Assembly: GCA_029863355.1 (NCBI GenBank)
Contig: JAOTVO010000006.1
Span: forward strand, 1 to 21,302
Direction: 5' to 3'
Length of the DNA stretch: 21,302 bases
From: Candidatus Krumholzibacteriia bacterium
Lineage (GTDB): Bacteria; Krumholzibacteriota; Krumholzibacteria; WVZY01; JAKEHA01
Positions 14,298 through 21,302 of the stretch are shown here, one piece after another (the first letter of the stretch is position 1; every line of letters starts with the position of its first letter). The notes below the pieces were generated by a model that was given only the letters and a program-made list of their open reading frames with translations, made no database searches and was not told the DNA's origin. The position numbers and the translations under genes were made by a program.

Positions 14298-14598
14298 CTT
14301 CGGGTCGTGGAACCGCCGGAGGGCAATCGGCCCGAAGGCCGGTCGGCCGGCCCCCGGGCCGGAATCTGGACATCTTCGGCCACTATTTGCTGGCGAGGCA
14401 AGCTTTTTTCCGGGGGGCGATCGAGCTGCCGGGATCGAGCCCTTTCCCTGGGGCCGGGCCCTGCACGAATCGTTCCCGGGCACGGGGGAAGCGGGGCGGT
14501 GAAATCGCACCTGCAGCTGCGATTACACTCGGAGCGGGCACGAAAGCACTTAACTTATTGTCTTTGCGTCAGTTAGATGTATTGGGCGCCCGGTCCGC
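14298..14598. other. Intergenic region between M14 and M23 peptidase genes
   Basis: These 301 bases are mostly non-coding and include an AT-richer patch (about 14535-14585) unlike the flanking genes, probably holding the M23 promoter. No confident -35/-10 pair was found on the minus strand. A small inverted repeat ATCGCA-N8-TGCGAT is present (about 14504-14523). The GGGCGCCC just after the M14 stop is too short for a terminator call. Confidence 0.4.
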
Positions 14599-16914
14599 TC
14601 ACTTGAGCAGCACGATCTTGCGCGTCTGCGCCGTCTGGCCGTCCACCGCCAGCCGCGCGAAGTACACGCCCGAGGCGAGCGCCCGTCCGGCATCGTCACG
14701 GCCGTCCCAGCGCGCCTGGTAGATGCCCGGGGCGCGTGCCCCTTGCACCAGCGTCGCCACGCGGGCGCCGCGCACGTCGTGGACCGCGAGTGCCACGCGC
14801 ACGGGCGCGCCGGTGCGCTCGCCGCCGACCACGTAGGGGATGGTGGTCGTGGGGTTGAACGGGTTGGGGAAGTTACGGCCGAGCGCGGTGGCGAAGCGCC
14901 GCGTCTCGCCGGCGCCGGTCAGCGTCATCACGGCGTAGTCGCGCGAGTTGCTCCAGTCGCTGTTCTGGCCCTCCGCGTCCGTCGCGCGCACGCGGTAGCG
15001 CCAGGTGCCCGTGGACGTGGGGACGACTTCGTATGAGTTCCCGGTCACGCCCTGCGCCAGCGTGGTGACACTCGCGCACGTGGGCACCGGCGTGATCACG
15101 TCCACGCGCATGCCGGGATTGCCCGGGTAGCGGTAGAACGCGTCGGTGACGTAGCTCATGCGCAGCGTGACCTCCTGGCCGAGGTATGCGGTGAGGGGGA
15201 AGACGGCCAGCACCCAGCCGCCGCCGGTCGAGCCGGTGATGCCGTGGCCGTGGTTGTTGCCGTACGGATTGCCCGTGGTCGTGATGTTGCCCTGCACGGT
15301 GGTCCAGCCGGAGCCGTCGTCCACCTCGACGTAGCCGTAATCGTAGTCGACCTCGATGTGGTACTCGATCCAGAAGAGCAGCGTGTCCGAGGCCGCGTCG
15401 ACGACGAGCGGCATGCTGGCGGTGATGGCGCTGTTCAGGTAGTCGTCATCACCCATGTCGTAGGCGCTGCCCACGTAGCCGGGGACCAGGCTCACCTCCG
15501 GCCCGTACGCCCACGGCCCGTTCAGCGTCTCGCATGGATCGCTGATCAGAAACGGCGTCTCGCACGCCTCGATGGTGTAGTCCACGGGAGGGTTGGGGTC
15601 GAGCGGCGCGCCCTCCGACCAGCTCAGCAGGTGCACATCGTTGCCCCAGGGATTGGTGATGGCGTACTGCACCGGTGCCTCGGGACCGAGCACCCGCCAC
15701 GGGTTGTCCGCGTATTCCAGAAGCCGCAGGTTCATGGGCAAGAGGAGCGCGAAGGTGGGCGCGATCTCCGTGTCAGGCGGGCCGAAGCCGCCCTGCGCGG
15801 CGCTGTTGACCTCGGGCGTGAAGGCGAAGATCTTCCCCTTGCTCACCTGTTGGCCGTAGCCCCAGTCGTCGGAGCCGCCGTTGGTGAGGTAGATCGCGCC
15901 GGCCTTGGGGTTGCCCGCGAAGTAGCCGTTGTCGCCGACCAGCGTGTCGGCCAGCGTGGCGTATACGTCGTGGTCCGGCGTATCGGCGGAGATGTAACCC
16001 CAGGGCAGGAGCAACAGCTCGCCGTAGCTGTGGTAGGAGAACCACGCCACGAACGCCCTCCCGTTGACGAAGTCGCGGATCACCTGCGTCTCGGGCTCCG
16101 AGAACGCGCCCGTCCCGCGGTAGGTGGGCGAGCTGGGCGTGGGCGAGGAGCCGACGTTGTCGTAGCCCCACTCGAAGCCGTAGTTGCGGTTGAGGTCGAC
16201 GCCGATGGAGGCGTCGTAGTTGACGCGCCGGTTCTTGCGCCACCAGCCGTTGGGCGAGCCGGCGTGATTCAACTCCACGTAGACGTGGCCGTCGGGGTTG
16301 ACCATGGGAACGAAGAAGATCTCGCGGTTGTCGATATAGCCGGTGACGGCCGGGTCGATTCCGTAGCCCTCGAGCAGGTACTGCGCGAAGCGCAGCGGGA
16401 TGTCCACGCTCATCACCTCGCGGGCGTGGTGGTTGCCCATGTAGAGCACCTCGGGCTCTGATTCGTCGCTGCCCACGTTGTCGGAGACCTTGAGCATGGA
16501 GATATTGCGCCCCTCCAGGCTCGTGCCGATCACCGACGTGCTGGCGATGGTGGGGTAGGTGGCGGCGAGGTAGGTGAGCACGCTCTCGGTCTCCGCGTAG
16601 GTGTGGTACTCGCCCAGGTTCTCGTCGAGCGCCGCCACGGCGCGCTCGGCGGCGGCGAACGAAATCACGCTGGCCGGGTAGGGACGCGAGCGGATGAACG
16701 CCATCTGCTCCTCGTCCACCAGGAGGTCGACCCCGTACTTGGTGAAGGCGAGGACCTCGATCCCGTGCGCGGCGATCTCCGCCATCTGCGCGGGGCTCTT
16801 GAGCGGCACGCGCACGACGGTGGGCTCGGCCGCGGCCACGATCGCGGGCACGGCCAGGGCGGCGACCATCGCCGCGGCGAGTAGCAGATTGAGCAGCTGT
16901 CGCGAAGATCGCAT
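14599..16914 (-). CDS. Secreted zinc carboxypeptidase (M14) with C-terminal FlgD-like sorting-type domain
   Basis: The 771-residue exported peptidase has a signal peptide (1-29, ending IVAAA), an inhibitory/pro-like region to about 100, and an M14 catalytic domain (about 103-400). All key residues are visible: HHARE (H163, E166), NPDGH, NRNYGFEW, third zinc ligand H295 (SYHSYGE) and general base E368 (FTPEVNS). A beta-rich middle follows (about 440-680), then a C-terminal module beginning NFPNPFNPTTTIPY and ending GVYFARL, typical of FlgD-Ig/type IX-like tails in FCB-group secreted proteins. It removes C-terminal residues from peptides outside the cell or at its surface (inference from family). 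The start ATG at 16914 is chosen because GAAAGGGG lies 8 nt upstream; ATG 16920 is too close to it. Promoter TTGCGG-N18-TATAAT is upstream. Confidence 0.92.
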   Translation of the reverse strand: MRSSRQLLNLLLAAAMVAALAVPAIVAAAEPTVVRVPLKSPAQMAEIAAHGIEVLAFTKYGVDLLVDEEQMAFIRSRPYPASVISFAAAERAVAALDENLGEYHTYAETESVLTYLAATYPTIASTSVIGTSLEGRNISMLKVSDNVGSDESEPEVLYMGNHHAREVMSVDIPLRFAQYLLEGYGIDPAVTGYIDNREIFFVPMVNPDGHVYVELNHAGSPNGWWRKNRRVNYDASIGVDLNRNYGFEWGYDNVGSSPTPSSPTYRGTGAFSEPETQVIRDFVNGRAFVAWFSYHSYGELLLLPWGYISADTPDHDVYATLADTLVGDNGYFAGNPKAGAIYLTNGGSDDWGYGQQVSKGKIFAFTPEVNSAAQGGFGPPDTEIAPTFALLLPMNLRLLEYADNPWRVLGPEAPVQYAITNPWGNDVHLLSWSEGAPLDPNPPVDYTIEACETPFLISDPCETLNGPWAYGPEVSLVPGYVGSAYDMGDDDYLNSAITASMPLVVDAASDTLLFWIEYHIEVDYDYGYVEVDDGSGWTTVQGNITTTGNPYGNNHGHGITGSTGGGWVLAVFPLTAYLGQEVTLRMSYVTDAFYRYPGNPGMRVDVITPVPTCASVTTLAQGVTGNSYEVVPTSTGTWRYRVRATDAEGQNSDWSNSRDYAVMTLTGAGETRRFATALGRNFPNPFNPTTTIPYVVGGERTGAPVRVALAVHDVRGARVATLVQGARAPGIYQARWDGRDDAGRALASGVYFARLAVDGQTAQTRKIVLLK

Positions 16915-16975
16915 GGACATGGCCCCTTTCAGCACAAACCCGGACGGCGCAAGACCCGGACGTCGAACGCCTGCG

Positions 16976-17005
16976 ATTATACCGCGTTCGCGCGACGGGC
17001 CGCAA
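16976..17005 (-). promoter_or_regulatory. Sigma-70-type promoter of the M14 peptidase gene
   Basis: On the minus strand TTGCGG (17000-17005), 18 bases, and a perfect TATAAT (16976-16981). Transcription would start near 16969, giving a leader of about 55 nt before ATG 16914. TATAAT is rare in such GC-rich DNA. Confidence 0.55.
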
Positions 17006-17049
17006 CCTCGGCGGCCCGGGCGAATGGCCTGGCGAGGCCTCCTCCCGCG

Positions 17050-17058
17050 GTCTACAAT
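17050..17058 (+). promoter_or_regulatory. Candidate -10 box GTCTACAAT of the mrfB-like gene
   Basis: GTCTACAAT ends 10 nt before the ATG at 17069, too close for a normal leader and without a ribosome-binding site, so a short or leaderless transcript is likely. The same nine bases occur at 6502-6510 just before the ABC exporter start. No good -35 box is seen. Confidence 0.35.
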
Positions 17059-17068
17059 CGTCGTCGCC

Positions 17069-18196
17069 ATGGAGAATCTCCTCAAGAAGCAGCTGGCACA
17101 GATCAAGGCGCGCGCCATCCGGCTGCGCCTGAGGGGCGAGGCGCGCGAGGTGGGAGCGGAGACCGGGCGCGAGGCGGGGCGCGAGATCGTCGAAGAGGTG
17201 ATCCGCACGGGCGCGGTGAGGCGCGGAGCGGATCTCGAAGCGCGACCGGAGAAACAGCCGCGGCCGCCGTGGCGGCGGCGCTGGTGGCGCGGTGGCGAGG
17301 AGAGCGAGCCGCCGATCGCGGACGTGCTCGCGCGCTTCAAGGAGGGCGAGCCGCGCGCGCTGGAGTCGCTCGTCCCCGGCGAAGTGCGCGCGGCGCTCGG
17401 GCGCGACTTCTACCTGGTGCGACCCGCGGGCCGCGAGATCGACCCGGACGCGCCGGAAGAAGCGGCGCGCTTCGCGCGCCTGCGGCGCTGGCCCGATGAC
17501 GTCGCGCGCGCCGTGGCGGGGGCGAGGCGGCCGGGCGCTCGCCGCGGCGGCGGCGACGCCGCGCACGAGCCCGATCCGGCGCGAGTGGTGTTCCTCGACA
17601 TCGAGACGGGCGGGCTCTCGGCCAGCACCTACCTCTTCCTCTGCGGGCTCATGTTTATCGAAGACGGCGCCTTCGTCGTCGAGCAGGCCTTCGCGCGCGA
17701 CTACCCGGAGGAGGCGGGCGTACTCGCGCACGTGCGCGAGACCCTCGCGCGCTTCGACACCGTGGTCACCTACAACGGTGCCAGCTTCGACCTGCCCTTC
17801 CTGCGCACGCGCATGGCGGTGCACCGCATCGACGACATCGGGCCCATCGGCTCGGTGGACCTGTTGCAGAGCGCGCGCCGCGTCTTCCGCGACATCCTGC
17901 CCAACCGCCGGCTGGTCACCGTGGAGCGGCACCTGCGCCGCGTCGACCGCAGCGGCGACATCCCCGGCCGCTACATCCCCGACGCCTGGCACGACTACGT
18001 GCGCACGCGCGACGGCCGGGCCATGCAGAACGTCCTCTACCACAACCGCATGGATATCTTCACGATGGCGGTGATCCTGAACCGTTTCGCCGATCGCTCG
18101 CCGATCGAAGGCGACGCCGCGGCGCGGAAGCGCTTTGATCCGGACGCGAGAGGTGATAGGATCGCCGCGCCCGACTGGCCCGACGCTCCCTTCTGA
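17069..18196 (+). CDS. mrfB: YprB/MrfB-like DEDD-type 3'-5' exonuclease (RNase H-like fold)
   Basis: The 375-residue protein starts with a charged, Arg-rich helical segment (1-75). The C-terminal RNase_H_2 (YprB) domain spans about 172-350. Catalytic motifs are FLDIETGGL (D177, E179), NGASFDLPF (N236, D241) and YHNRMD (H325, D329), which fit a DEDD nuclease. In Bacillus subtilis YprB is MrfB, the nuclease partner of the helicase MrfA in repair of mitomycin C lesions. The same helicase lies 27 nt downstream here, in nuclease-then-helicase order, so DNA repair is the likely role. ATG 17069 lacks a ribosome-binding site but sits just after a -10-like box. The gene is divergent from the M14 peptidase gene. 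Confidence 0.87.
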   Translation: MENLLKKQLAQIKARAIRLRLRGEAREVGAETGREAGREIVEEVIRTGAVRRGADLEARPEKQPRPPWRRRWWRGGEESEPPIADVLARFKEGEPRALESLVPGEVRAALGRDFYLVRPAGREIDPDAPEEAARFARLRRWPDDVARAVAGARRPGARRGGGDAAHEPDPARVVFLDIETGGLSASTYLFLCGLMFIEDGAFVVEQAFARDYPEEAGVLAHVRETLARFDTVVTYNGASFDLPFLRTRMAVHRIDDIGPIGSVDLLQSARRVFRDILPNRRLVTVERHLRRVDRSGDIPGRYIPDAWHDYVRTRDGRAMQNVLYHNRMDIFTMAVILNRFADRSPIEGDAAARKRFDPDARGDRIAAPDWPDAPF

Positions 18197-18223
18197 GCCG
18201 CCCTCGAGACGGAGGTGGGGTGG

Positions 18224-20712
<2,489 letters not shown>

Positions 20713-20716
<4 letters not shown>

Positions 20717-21192
20717 CGAGGATTGCTGGTTGCGCGGATGGTCCTGGGGAACAGGGCCAGGAAACCGTCGTGGTGGCGAATGACGAACCACGAGGCGGCG
20801 AGCAGCACCACGTTGCGCGCGATCATCCACAGGCCCACCATGGCGTGGCTGTCCCCGCCCGAGCCGAAACACCCGCAGTCGATCACCATGCCGCGCACGA
20901 GCGCGGTCGCCAGCGCGACGGTGAACAGGGCGAACAGCAGGAACGCGGCGCCGGCGGCCGGGCGGACGAGCACGCCCATCACGAGCATGGCGCCCGCGAC
21001 CAGCTCGCTCCAGGCCATGACGAGCGCGAAGAGGTTGGAGAGGGACACGGGCAAGAGCTCGTAGGCGCGCACCGAGATGGCGAACGACTGCGGGTTCTGC
21101 ACCTTGTCCCACGAGGCGTAGAGGAGCACCACGCCGACGAGCAGCCGCGACGCGAGTCCGAGCCACCTCGAGGCCGGACCACGCGGGCTCAT
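20713..21192 (-). CDS. DoxX/MauE-type membrane protein with CGC redox motif
   Basis: The 159-residue inner-membrane protein has four predicted helices (about 11-28, 50-72, 78-100 and 115-135). It contains the family pattern YASWDKVQNPQSFA and ELVAGAML, and a Cys pair in IDCGCFG (C106, C108) facing one side of the membrane, as in the MauE/DoxX redox-associated family. It may pass reducing equivalents or methylamine-dehydrogenase-type disulfide work across the membrane; the precise function is unknown. The start is ATG 21192, chosen because ATGA overlaps the stop of the upstream rhodanese gene, with GAGGA next to it. The longer open frame to 21243 is only the rhodanese tail in another frame. 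The stop overlaps the mrfA-like stop. Confidence 0.82.
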
Positions 21193-21302
21193 TCCTCGCC
21201 GCCTTGTGCGGTCGGGTGTCCCGCGCCGGTCCAGTGCTCCCACCCGCCGGTGAACACCCGCACGTCCGTGTAGCCCATGAAGCGCAGCTCCGTGGCCAGC
21301 TG
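21189..21302 (-). CDS. Rhodanese-domain protein, C-terminal fragment (runs off window)
   Basis: Only the last 37 residues are present: LRFMGYTDVRVF, then TGGWEHWTGAGHP. This is the typical end of a rhodanese domain (MGY-DV-VF-GGW-W-AGHP). The active-site Cys loop lies beyond the right edge, so activity cannot be judged. Rhodaneses carry sulfane sulfur as a Cys persulfide. It precedes the DoxX-like gene and is coupled to it by an ATGA overlap, suggesting a shared sulfur/redox role. This fragment is too short for most ORF callers. Confidence 0.8.
   Translation of the reverse strand, partial: QLATELRFMGYTDVRVFTGGWEHWTGAGHPTAQGGEE

Noticed and set aside
14400..14412. T6 run (AAGCTTTTTTCC) as an intrinsic terminator
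   Set aside because: No adequate GC stem directly precedes it, and no plus-strand gene ends nearby.
14303..14510. M23 gene starting upstream at 14510
   Set aside because: The extra residues are low-complexity and precede the hydrophobic anchor. MKRTALPI at 14297 is the natural start of a signal/anchor.

Overview
The window is a very GC-rich, densely coding bacterial chromosome segment with 15 protein genes that I can support. One of them runs off the right edge. There are no rRNA, tRNA, CRISPR or insertion-sequence features. The secreted M14 peptidase ends in a FlgD-like module with the NFPNPFNP motif, and the M23 peptidase carries an HVC variant of the usual HLH zinc motif. Both are common in the FCB superphylum (Eisenbacteria, Latescibacterota, Gemmatimonadota, Bacteroidota), so I infer a GC-rich, diderm FCB-type bacterium, perhaps a candidate phylum. 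This is inference; no taxonomic marker gene is present.

Layout. 1-3019 (+): a zinc-ribbon/SH3-like protein, an outer-membrane barrel protein, and a receiver/histidine-kinase protein whose catalytic boxes are eroded and whose C-terminus looks like a degenerate GGDEF domain. The last has a sigma-54-like promoter and a perfect 10-bp hairpin ahead of it. 3081-6454 (-): a three-gene operon of an HD-domain protein, a TPR plus alpha/beta-hydrolase-like protein (GTGA start/stop overlap with the HD gene), and a TPR-transmembrane-DUF4388 protein. 6518-10149 (+): two ABC exporter half-transporters whose motifs form one degenerate and one consensus ATP site (MdlA/MdlB or BmrC/BmrD type). 10204-12883 (+): a degenerate nucleotidyltransferase-like protein, a TusA-like sulfur-carrier protein (GTGA overlap), and SelD. 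12912-16914 (-): an M23 peptidoglycan peptidase and an M14 carboxypeptidase. 17069-20716 (+): an MrfB-like exonuclease and an MrfA-like helicase (YprB/YprA pair). 20713-21302 (-): a DoxX/MauE-type membrane protein with a CGC motif, coupled by ATGA to the tail of a rhodanese-domain gene.

The clearest special feature is SelD. Its reading frame crosses an in-frame TGA at codon 18, exactly at the catalytic Cys position of the family, and the TGA is followed by a well-formed stem-loop with the geometry of a bacterial SECIS element. The organism therefore probably makes selenoproteins, and SelD, which makes selenophosphate, is itself one. A TusA-like protein just upstream makes a sulfur/selenium-handling locus plausible. 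A second theme is pseudo-enzymes: the kinase, the alpha/beta hydrolase-like protein and the nucleotidyltransferase-like protein have all lost key catalytic residues while keeping the fold pattern.
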